This document shows positions 1 through 9,892 of a stretch of 13,139 nucleotides of DNA, in pieces. A program made the position numbers and the translations under genes. Under the pieces are notes generated by a model. The model was not told where the DNA came from, ran no database searches, and saw nothing but the letters and a program-made list of their open reading frames with translations. Source of the stretch: Baffinella frigidus (lineage: Eukaryota; Cryptophyceae; Cryptomonadales; Baffinellaceae); assembly GCA_026770585.1 (NCBI GenBank), contig MU646329.1:1290480-1303618 (forward strand), in the 5' to 3' direction. Numbering within the stretch: the first letter of the stretch is position 1; every line of letters begins with the position of its first letter.

Positions 1-113
1 CCTGGGGGTTGAAGGTATCGATCTCAAGGATGCGGTCGCCGAGCCACGCGTAGCCCGACCCGTCCTTGGCGTGGAAATGCCGCGTGTTGCCCGCGAACGC
101 GCCGATCAGCGAC
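1..113 (-). CDS. pepN: Exon J, partial at left edge ([20 protein letters not shown])
   Basis: Encodes [20 protein letters not shown], then [17 protein letters not shown], and runs off the window. This is the hallmark PepN C-terminal block R-S-L-I-G-A-F-A ... F-H-A-x-D-G-S-G-Y ... N-P-Q. The acceptor TGCAG|G supplies the base that completes the Arg codon begun in exon I. The bacterial protein continues for roughly 40 more residues. Confidence 0.95.
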
Positions 114-348
114 CTGCATCCGGGTGTCGGGGGGGGTCAGTAAGCAAGCGGAGTGGCCGCCGCGACGCGGGCGCATAGACAGCGTCCAGGCAGGGCCAGT
201 CTGCTGCGCGAGACGCTCGTTTGTTGAAGCAGTGTTTCGAAGCGCGGAGCGGAGCCTTGCTCGTATCCCGAGGAATGTTTCGATTCGATTAGCTCTGCTC
301 GTCTTCCGTGTTGCAAAGCCTTCTACGCGTGGAGAGAGCGAGAGCGAG

Positions 349-395
<47 letters not shown>

Positions 396-3300
396 CAGCA
401 GAGCTGTCAGGCTTGAGGCGCGCTATCGACCGCTGCTGGAAAGCCTACCGAAAGAGACGCCTGTTTCAGGCTGTCCTAGGCCTGCGCCTGTTGCGGCCTT
501 ATGTGTTCGCATCCGATGTTAATAGCGTAACAGACTAAAAGTAGGGTAGTTAGGCCTACGGTGTTACCTACGGTAGGCCGTGGGTTTTTTCGTAGGAGCC
601 CCCCTAGGCCCCTACGGCCGTAGTCAATACCGTAGGCCTAACTACCCCATCTTTAGTCCGTTAGCCTATGAATGTTGTCATTTTCTACCCCGTGATGTGA
701 TAACCTTTGAGTGTTTCAGTGTCAGCATATCCAACATTTCCTCTGCATTGCCTAGGACCTCCTACCGTAGGCCGAGACTTTTTGGTCCTAGGATCCCTCG
801 GCCTACGGTAGGAGGTCCTAGGCAATGCCGTAGGCCCAACTACCCCATTTTCAGGACGTTAGCCTATGAATATCCAATATTTCCTCTGCTCTGACCCATG
901 CTGACCGTTGCGGGTCGGGCGCGACTTTGAAAAGATGGGGGGCATAGCAGGACGAATTGACGGGGGGGGCGAGACGGGGAAATTGCAGGACACACACACG
1001 GGGAATTGCAGGACGCAAATACGGGGAATTGCAGGACGGGGGGGAAACGCGCACCGGCACTTGTTGGGGTTCTTCATGCTGAAATCGGGGTGGGTGAGCA
1101 GCTTGTCAGCCTTCGCCAGCGCATCGTCCGTGTCCGCCATCGCCTGATCTCACGTGAAACGGTTTTAATTTAAAACTTCTGGGCAATGAAATTTACTATC
1201 GTAGATTTCGGGACCGCGCGGATTTTTTTGAGATCAGGTCGGGGGATCGGGGAACGAGAAAACGTAAAAATGATTGGTTGTGTGTCATCATGTGGGTGGG
1301 GGTCGCGATCTTGTCATCAAATCCATGCGTAAGATATCATAAAACTTTAGATGGACGTAAAAATCTCCGCGATTTTTCCATTTTTTAGATCCCCCGACCC
1401 GAAGTGAAACCCGCGCGGTCCCGAAATCTACAATACACAGCATAATCTTAATGAGTAATATTAAAGCATTTTTCTAGTAATTTTCATTGATTCCAAATCG
1501 CCTGCCGATGCCCAAAACGCAAGAGTGTAAGGCTGACCTAGGAAAACAAGTCAGTTCACACGGCAGCACAAGTCAGTTCACACGGCAAAACAAGTCAGTT
1601 CACACGGCGCATCGTCCGTGTCCGCCATAGCCTGCCGATGCCCACCACGCAAGAGTGTAAGGCTGACCCAGGAAAACAAGTCAGTTCACACGGAACTGGT
1701 GCCAAATTCCCGATATTTCGATGTTCGGCGGTGAGTGTCCTCCTCTGCCAGCGCGTCGTCAGCGCGTCGTCCGTGTGGTTCACTGTGAAACAAAAGGCGG
1801 ACGAGGCCTGGGATTTCATGCGCAAACACTTGTAATTCATAAACTGGAATCAATGAAGTTTACTACACGTAACGATCTTTAATAGTAATATTAAAGCAAA
1901 CGTGTAGTAAGTTTTTATTGAAATCCAGTTAATAAATTATAAGTGTTTGCGTATGAGATCAGAGGCGGGCACCCAGGTGGATTGCGCGGCTGGTCGTGGT
2001 AGATAAAATTAAGGCTACACGTGCCATGCTATTACGTTAGTGGCGACCCCGACCGTGTTTGTTGATGGCATGGGCTGACATCGACAATCCTGTCTGAATA
2101 AAACGAAATGACGAAATGGTACTTTCGGCAACTTGGGGGTCGTACTCGCCGACCGGTGTGTTCTCATCTGTCACGTCCTTCAGGTCCTTTCGGTTTTAAT
2201 TTCGCCCAACACAGCCCAACGACACGCCCTTCCGTAGAAAAGACTGCAGCGAAAGCATTTTTGCTCCCTCAGCCCCGCCTACAACTTGCGTTCGTTCTCA
2301 TCTTTCACGTCTCAGCCCCGCCTACTACTTAGTTGGTGAGTTCTCATGTGGGTAGTGGCAGTCTCTTGGGTAGGAAGGTGCTGGCGCAGACCCCAAATGC
2401 CTTCCTCAACTCGCCTCAATTCTGCGCCGTGCAATTCTCTTTCGAACAAAGTCAATAAGTGTCAACAAGGACACATTTGCTACTCTAAGCCAGTCTTGGG
2501 GTCACGCGTGCACCACCAGAACCTTGCGGTTCACACATCCACACACCACACCATACTCGACAAATCTGGTGCCTGGGACCAAGATCTCGATGGTGATATC
2601 CCATCGGGCGCAGAACATCACACAATGCAAGTCTTGCACGCCACACGCCCTTCAAAGTGGACCAACCCCCGATTTTCCTGCAAAGCAGTTAAAACCCCTC
2701 AACAGTCTTTTGTACCGAGAAAAGCATTCGACTTGCTGCTCACAGGAAAAGGCTGAACCCACATCCTGAATTTGACCCGCGTGGGAATGTGTGAGGCAGG
2801 GCGAACCTGCATGGTGAAGTACTTGCAGAGGATGAGGTCGTTGCCCTTGGCGTGCTTCTCGTAGAAGCTGCCAAGGCTCGAACACGTTCAGAACTTGTGT
2901 CACATCATCAAGAGCCTCCAACGGTCGGGACATGTTCATAGGCTAACGGAATAAAAATGGGGTAGTTAGACCTACGGTATTGACTACGGTAGGCCGTAGG
3001 GGCCTAGGGGGGCTCCTACGAAAAACCCTACGGCCTACCGTAGGTAATACCTTAGGCCTCATTACCCCATTTTCAGTCCGTTACCTTATTAATGTGGCAC
3101 ATCGGCGCTGTCACGTACCCCTGGTGGATCACCGTTGAACCTTATCTCAGAAAAGGAGTTCTAAAACTCGTCTTTTTGAGTCAATTCCCTTCAAATATGT
3201 CAACTTATGCGTAGAGAAAAGAATAAGTTGACATATTTGAAGGTGAATCGACTTAGGAAAATGAGTTTTAGAACTCCTTTTCTGAGATAAAACCGGTTCT

Positions 3301-6300
3301 GCCGAGTCGTTCCACGGAATGAAGAGGTGTCCGCCTATGTTGGGAGCAATCGAAACCTGACGTACCCTGTACACGCCGAAGAGCCGCAGTTGCAATCAAA
3401 ATCTCAAGGACCCTGCACAGTCCGATGAAACCTAATCGACCCTATACAGTCCGACGAGACGCAGTTGGGCGCATGGCAACGGTTGGGGGTCTTAAAGTAA
3501 TCAGAGGTATTTTAAAGTAGTTAGAGGTATATTAAACTTATAAGAGTGTTGACAAGAGGTATCCTTATTTTCTATTTTGTTGAGTGTATTGTCAGTTTGT
3601 ATTTGTGTTTTAACTAGTTGGTCAAGGGGGGGTCGACGTCACTGAGCAGGCACCGGCAACGGTTGGGGGGGAGAACGGTTGGGGGTTGGGGGGAAGAACC
3701 GTTGAGAGGGGGATCACAACGGTTCTGTAGGACCCTGCACAGTCCAACAAAAACCTAGATGACCCTATACAGTCCGACGAGCCGCAGTTGGGCGCTTCAC
3801 AACGGTTGGGGGGGGAGTCGACGTCACTGAGCAGGCACCGGCGACATACTCTTCAAACGAACCCGAACCTTACACGTTGTGTCGGACAGTGGACCAGACA
3901 CGGTCAAGGGAGAAGGGGCGCGAGGTGACAGCTCCGCAAGTACACTGCCAGCCAGGATCTTTTACCTTAAGTCAACAAACCTGATCCTCGGCAGTAAGTT
4001 GCCATTTCGTTTAGATGGACCGGCTCAGGGAGCCGGCATTTGACTTAAGCTGTGGTGTTCAGGGGGAGTTGACTTAGGCGAAATGTTCTGGCTCGGAGTG
4101 AAGTAGCTGGCGGAAGCGCTTGTCGGTTTCCCGAAGCTTCAGCCAGCTAAAACGGGCGGGGCTCAAAACCTGACGGGCGGGACCGCCTGATCAGGCACGG
4201 GCAGGTGAGACTCAAGGGCAGGGTGGGGCGGGACTCATCGAGGGCGGTGGTGCGCGCGGCGTCGTCCGCAGAGCCGGCAAGCTGGGCGGTAGCCGCGACG
4301 CGATCGGTCATGCTTCCTGCCGTGAGGGCCTGGTCGAGGCACATCTGGATGGTCTCGGCGTCCTTGAGGGAGGAGAGGAAGTCGAGGCACGTGTTCTTGA
4401 TGCGCCGTTTGCCTGGTGAGGACGCGGGTCACCACCGGATTTCGGGCCCTTATCCGTAGGAACCCCCCTATGTCCATACGGGTTGCCTACCGTAGGGGCG
4501 CCCGAGAGAAGACGCGGGTGACCGCCGGCTCATTTTGGGCCGAGGTTCCGTTACCTGATCCGTAGGAACCCCCCTATGTGCATACGGGTTGCCTACCGTA
4601 GGGTCGCGCGTCACCACCCAGCCGAGACCGGGCGCTGGGGCGAGGAGAGGGAGAGGGAGAGGGAGAGGGAGAGGGAGAGGGAGAGGGAGAGGGAGAGGGA
4701 GAGGGAGAAGAGAGGGAGAGGGTGAGGGAGCAGGTGATGGAGAGGGAGAGGTGCTGCACGGCTAGGACAGGGTGGGCGAGAGCGAGAGATGTGGTGCACC
4801 ACCTCTCTCGCTCTCGACCGCTATATTCCTCTCTATGATAAGCACGCGGGCCAAGAAAGGCAGGAACGCTTGCCCCTCGCACACGGCGGGACACAGCGAT
4901 CGGGGAATACCGTGAGATGTGGGGGGGGATACCTTAGGGTAGTTAAGCCTACGGATCTCCTATGACCAGGCCTACCGTAGGAGGTGGGTCTCCTAGGACC
5001 AGGTGCTAGGAGCCCCTCGGCCTACGGTAGGCAACCCGTAGGCTAAACGAGCCTCGGCGTCGCTGTGATATCTTCCTCCTCGTCCTCACCCTGGTCCTCA
5101 TCCGCCTCATCCGAGTGTACAGTGTAGGGTATATGAATAGGGTAACTGACCAAAAATGGGGTAGTTAGGCCTACGGCATTGCCTAGGACCTCCTACCGTA
5201 GGCCGAGACTTTTTGGTCCTAGGATCCCTCGGCCTACGGTAGGAGGTCCTAGGCAATGCCGTATGCCTAACTACCCCAATTTCAGGCCGTTAGCCTATGA
5301 ATATGGTGCATGGGTGCGGGGAGACCGACAGCCTCGGCGCCGTTACGAAAGGGCGTGGCGGTGAGCGTCGCTGCCGCATACGCCTCATCCGAGTGTACAG
5401 TGTTCATCTCCACAAACGTATCAATTAATTGCTTTTGGCGCAACGAAATTTACTACACAAATGCTCTACTATCACTTCTATGAGCAAATCGTGTAGTAAT
5501 TTTCGTTGCCCAAAAGCAAATAATTAATACGTGTATGGAGATTAGTGCAGGGTGTAGGGTGCATGGGTGCGGGGACACCGACAGCCTCGGCGTCGTTGCG
5601 GAAAGGCGAGGCGGGGAGCGGTCCTCATCCGCCTCATCCGGGTGTACAGTGTAGGGTATCCCTTAAGTGGCCATCCGGTCAAAATTGACCAGCAAGAGGT
5701 CCTAGGCAGGTCCTAGGGCCCTACGGTAGGGCGTATGAGCCTACTGGGCACTTAAGGGATAGGGTGCATGGGTAGGGGGAGACCGACAGCTTCGGCGTCG
5801 TTGCGGAAGGGTGTGGCGGGGAGCGTCGCTGCCGCATACGCCGCCTGTCCGCCCACGCTACTTTAGACGTGATCGGGGGCAATCATAAGTTGACACCAGG
5901 GAAGAATGTACAGGATCCGGTACGCGGCCTCACACGCCGCCTGCCACGCCAGATTGGATACGGGTGATTTTTTCAAAACACCACAGGTGGTGTTTGTGAA
6001 CTTTTGAAAACCACTGCCTTGAGGGAAAATTGACGTTTGGCAACACCTTCCAAGAATCTGGCGTGGTGCCCACCCACGGAACGCTCTTCGAGGGTTATTC
6101 AAAAGTCAATTTTCCGAGATTGTTCGGGAAATCCGGGCTCGTATCGGCCAAAAGTTGACAAACATGGGTCAATGGCTCCAAGAACGGTCAATGGATCCAA
6201 GATCGGGCCCGTGGCGGGGAGCGTCGCTGCTGCGTACGCCGCCTGCCCACACACTAATAGGGTAACGGCCTGAAAATGGGGTAGTTAGGCCCTACGGTAT

Positions 6301-9300
6301 GGCCTAGGACCTCCTACCGTAGGCCGAGACTTTTTGATCCTAGGATCCCTCGGCCTACGGTAAGAGGTCCTAGGCAATCCCGTTGGCCTAACTACTCCAT
6401 TTTCAGGCCGTTAGCCTATGATCACGCTCCATTTTATTTTCCGAAACAAACAACCCACTGTGTGGTAATTTTTTATTTATTTCAACGAATGAAAATGCAC
6501 CGAGGTGTTCCGTGTTTCGCGTTGATGCGTGCGCTGACTGACCGTTGCAGCATCCGTGGCCAAGCTGTGGGAAATAGCCGAGGGAGCCGGCCCAACACAC
6601 GAGGCTATCCTTGCGAACAGAATAAAAGAACATTTTAAAATGTGCGGGGAAATGGTCACGTTTCCGCACGGATGTCCGTACGGAAACGTGATCAAATGCT
6701 GACTTTTGGCGTGTTTCCTGGGCAATACTCCAATAATTAAATTATGAATCTGTTCGCATGGATAGCCTCGTGTGGCAGCCCGTCTCAGGACCGGGAGTCC
6801 CGGGTGCTGCGTAGTCCCGGTAAGATGTTAACTTTCTGGTAAGATGTTGACTTTCAGTTGATGATGCCTGGCGCGCACACACGCGTTACACCGCCTCAGT
6901 GCGCGCCACGGGCTCTCTTCCGCGCCAAAGTTGACGGATTTGTACCACACACCCAGCATGTCAACTTACGAACAACCTGCCAACCCGAGTGGGGCAGATC
7001 GGCTCTCCTTCCCTCCCTCTCTCTCTCACTCACTCACTCTCCCTCTCTCTCTCTCTCTCTCCCTCCCTCCCTCTCTCCCAGGACCTCAAACTCGGGGCGG
7101 AGGGCGGCAGCGATGGCGCTCTTGGTGAACTTGAGCGCCGCCACCAGCGCATCCGGGTCGATGGTCTCCACCTTGCGGAGGGGGGGCGAGCTTTTTAAAA
7201 TTACTGCACAATTCGTTCTTACTAGTAATATTAAATCATTCGTGTAGTAATTTTCATGAAAGTTTGGAATCAAATGAAAGAAAAATAGGTTTCCCCGGAT
7301 AAACTTAGCATCCGGGTCGATCGTCTCCACCCTGGGTCGGCGGGGAGGGTCCTTCAGGAGTTGATTGCTCCTAACATTGACGGACCGTGCGAACTCACCC
7401 CAGTTCACTGCCAGGCCGGACATTTCGTAAAAGTCAATTCACCCACAAAACCTGTCAACTTAGAAACAAGGTACCCGTAATGGGTTCTTCTTTACTACAC
7501 ATTTGCAGGTGAGTTGACTAATACAAAAACTTCCGCCTTGGCAGTGCAGTTCGCGCGTGGCCACCTCAGGTCTGAATGCCCCCCCTGCGCACGTGCTGAG
7601 TAGGATGGTACACGGCCGTGTAGGGTACAATCATCACGGAAGATAACTGAATCAGTTCCTATTCAGGAGGATGTTGCATAGGAGAAATTAGTTGAGGCAT
7701 AGTAAATCCAGTTAGGCCGCCTAAGTAAATGAAAACGCTAATTAGGGACCGGATTCAGTTGTCTGTCGAGATGAAATCGGGTCGGGGCATACCGCCGCGC
7801 CGAGCGTGCCGGAGGGGGCATCATCCGGGAACATGTTTAACTTAAAAGAAAATGGCCTATCAAACCGGATTCTGGCCCTAATTAGATCTACTTAGGGCCC
7901 TAACTAGTAATATCTACGCAGGGCCCTAACTAGTAATATTACTATTACATCTACTTAGGGCCCTAACCTTCGTCCAACTTCCATGAAAAAATCGGATTCG
8001 TTTCCTTTTAAATTAAACATGTCCCCGGATTAGGTCACTGCTAGCCAGGATCGTTTGCTCAAGTCAACCCCCCTTGAAACTGTCCACTTTAGAATCCCAA
8101 ACGCCCCAGGGGCGTCCATTTTACCACACCGTTCTCCCTAAAAAAGTTTTTTACAAAGTTGACTAATACAAAATCTTCTGGCTAGCAGTGTAGGTAGGGG
8201 CAGACCGCCTCGCCGAGGGTGGCGAGGGACGGGAGACCGAGCGAGACCGCGCGCAGCGACGGGTCCGCGGTGGTGTCCGCGAGGATTGCCCCGACTGCCT
8301 TCACCTGCCGAGCATGTCCCGAGACAAGGGTCAGGTGACGGGGCACACGCGCGTTGCCCCGACTGCCTTGACCTGCCATCCGGGAACATGTTTGATCATC
8401 CGGGACATGATCCGGGAACATGTTTGATCATCCGGGACATGATCCGGGAACATGTTTGATCATCCGGGACATGATCCGGGGACATGTTTGATTTTAAAGA
8501 ACATGGCCACTGCCTTGACCTGCCGAGCATGTCCGCGACACGAGTCAGGTTACGGGGCACACGGGTGATGCCGTGCAGCAAGAGAAAGGGGGGAAGGATT
8601 GGATCACGTGAAGAAGGGGGGAGGGTTGGGTCATGAAAGAAGGAAGGATTTCAAGTGGAAACACTTTTGATTTATCAGCTTGGATTCAATCCAAATTACT
8701 ACACGTTTGCTTTAATATTACTAATAAAGATCGTTATGTGTAGTAAATTTCATGGAACCAAGTTGATAAATTAAAAGTGTTTCCATATGAGATTGATCCA
8801 CGGGAGAAGAGTTGAAGAATGTGACCATTTTAAAACTGGGATTCTTTTACAAGTGAAGAAAACAAGGTGGGTGTAGTAATTTTCGCACAAGTAGGGGCGT
8901 TTGGTCACGGTACTGGGGGGATTCCCCCAGTAACGTGACCAAGCCTGCCTGTGACTGGTGCTAAATTCAACAATCCCACATTTAAAACACTCCATCTTCC
9001 AGCCTCGAGTGGCAGCGCGGCTGCTCTGCCACGCAACATCGCGACACCAAGCGGTGCTGGGGGGCACATGGAGGCACGCTCGGCGGGCCGAAGCGGTTCG
9101 ATGGTGGGCATCAGTGCCATGATGGTGTGCATGGTGCATTTCGCAAGCGGGGGTCGGGTCTTTGACGGGAATGACCAGAAGGTCGGAGACGGCCATGTCC
9201 TTACCCTCCTGGGAGGCCTTCGTGTTTGCCAGAAGCGTGCGCTGGAACAGCATCTGTGACCCAGGGGAGGGGGGTCAACAACGGTCAAGACTGCGCTAGA

Positions 9301-9851
9301 CCTCAAGGGGGTCAATCGCAAAAGTCAACTTCAATGGAGCCTCAAGTCAACTTTTGGCGGAATCGCGTGAATTCACAAGGCAACTTTTGATTGCCCACCA
9401 TCGCGTCTAAAGTAAGGTGTCTCCAACGCGGTGGCATCCTCACACACGGCTCGGGCACCGTCGGCAGTGCTCAACTGTTCCCCTCGTACAATATTGAAAT
9501 CTATGTATATATATATATATAGATAGATAGATAGATAGATATGTGTATATATATATATATATATATAAAAATATATGATATATGTATATATATATACATA
9601 TATGTACATATACATATAACATAAACATATGCATTATGTATTAATATCTGTGGTGTTCCAGTGATACTGCGGAAGGGGCGTGTGGTCTCGCGCGGAGGGT
9701 CCAGCACGAGGTAAGGGTGGAGGGTTGAGGGTGGAGAGTTGAGGGTTGAGGGTTGAGGGTTGAGGGTGGACGGTTGAGGGTTGAGGATTGTGGGTTGAGG
9801 GTTGTGGGCTGAGGGTTGAGTGCTGAGGGTTGAGGGTTGAGGGTTGAGGGC

Positions 9852-9892
<41 letters not shown>

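Larger units (their letters stand above)
114..1054 (-). other. Intron I-J (941 nt)
   Basis: Contains a (GA)n tract, a palindromic element (515-675), a 5'-truncated palindromic element (747-873) and a short GGGGAATTGCAGGAC repeat at 975-1035. Donor CCG|GTGCGC, acceptor TGCAG|G. No other gene seen. Confidence 0.8.
1144..2806 (-). other. Intron H-I (1663 nt)
   Basis: Holds the nested element 1147-1496, a duplicated block with copies of the exon I acceptor, the hairpin 1813-1959 and about 850 bp (1960-2806) in which I see only a duplicated ctcagccccgcctac phrase (2268, 2312) and no gene. The open frames at 2108-2769 show no recognisable protein. Confidence 0.75.
2877..4234 (-). other. Intron G-H (1358 nt)
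   Basis: Contains the palindromic element 2932-3095, the perfect hairpin 3142-3290, a duplicated block (3408-3489 and 3730-3812), an AT-rich patch with GAGGTAT repeats (3490-3620) and the CACTG element 3943-4100. No gene seen. Confidence 0.75.
4413..5783 (-). other. Intron F-G (1371 nt)
   Basis: Contains two half-palindromes, a (GGGAGA)n tract, a 40-bp hairpin, palindromic elements 4930-5050, 5131-5304 and 5658-5760, hairpin 5405-5542 and tandem copies of exon F with its flanks. Confidence 0.75.
5845..7084 (-). other. Intron E-F (1240 nt)
   Basis: Holds inverted repeats around AAAATTGAC/GTCAATTTT motifs (5943-6115), the half copy of exon F, the palindromic element 6253-6425, a hairpin element 6596-6775 and a (CT)n tract. 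No gene recognised; the open frames at 5863-6102 and 6403-6725 do not look like proteins. Confidence 0.7.
7172..8205 (-). other. Intron D-E (1034 nt)
   Basis: Contains an AT-rich hairpin fragment, a partial copy of exon E, two CACTG elements and the ATCCGGGAACATG element 7823-8030 with internal AGGGCCCTAACTAGTAATAT tandem repeats. 7550-7820 shows only scattered CTGAATCAGTT-like inverted words and no gene. Confidence 0.75.
8305..9175 (-). other. Intron C-D (871 nt)
   Basis: Contains two extra copies of the exon D acceptor region, the 32-bp array 8378-8495, the hairpin 8648-8793 and a small GGTCACGTTACTGGGGG-type inverted repeat (8910-8940). No gene seen. Confidence 0.75.

Noticed and set aside
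124-538. Arg/Glu-rich open frames across the (GA)n tract
   Set aside because: Produced by the dinucleotide repeat in all frames; no start context or family resemblance.
580-894. Open frame with [20 protein letters not shown] (also at 5179-5364 and 10402-10647)
   Set aside because: The repeated peptide is simply the translation of the palindromic element core, present wherever the element is.
2108-2769. Plus-strand open frames in intron H-I
   Set aside because: No family resemblance, overlapping frames, antisense to a supported gene and no splice-consistent extension.
4147-4344. Stand-alone small gene starting at the Met of [10 protein letters not shown]
   Set aside because: The Met is internal to exon G; homology starts earlier at KRRIKNTCL with an AG acceptor, and ends at ALD before the predicted donor.
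4574-4894. Ser-Pro and Leu-Ser repeat proteins on the minus strand
   Set aside because: Translation of the (GGGAGA)n microsatellite.
8378-8495. CRISPR-like array
   Set aside because: The units are contiguous, with no unique spacers, in a eukaryotic intron; it is a minisatellite.
9195-9201. GGTAAGG as the donor of exon C
   Set aside because: Looks canonical but is phase 1 and would put exon D out of frame; the other eight introns do not use GTRAG donors either.
8771-9321. Long minus-strand frames extending beyond exon C ([12 protein letters not shown] and others)
   Set aside because: Only the first 26 codons fit the family; the rest is intron with composition-driven residues.
9373-9707. Tyr/Ile-rich frames that resemble membrane proteins
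   Set aside because: Translation of (TA)n and (GATA)n; the same applies to 12240-12725 outside exon A.
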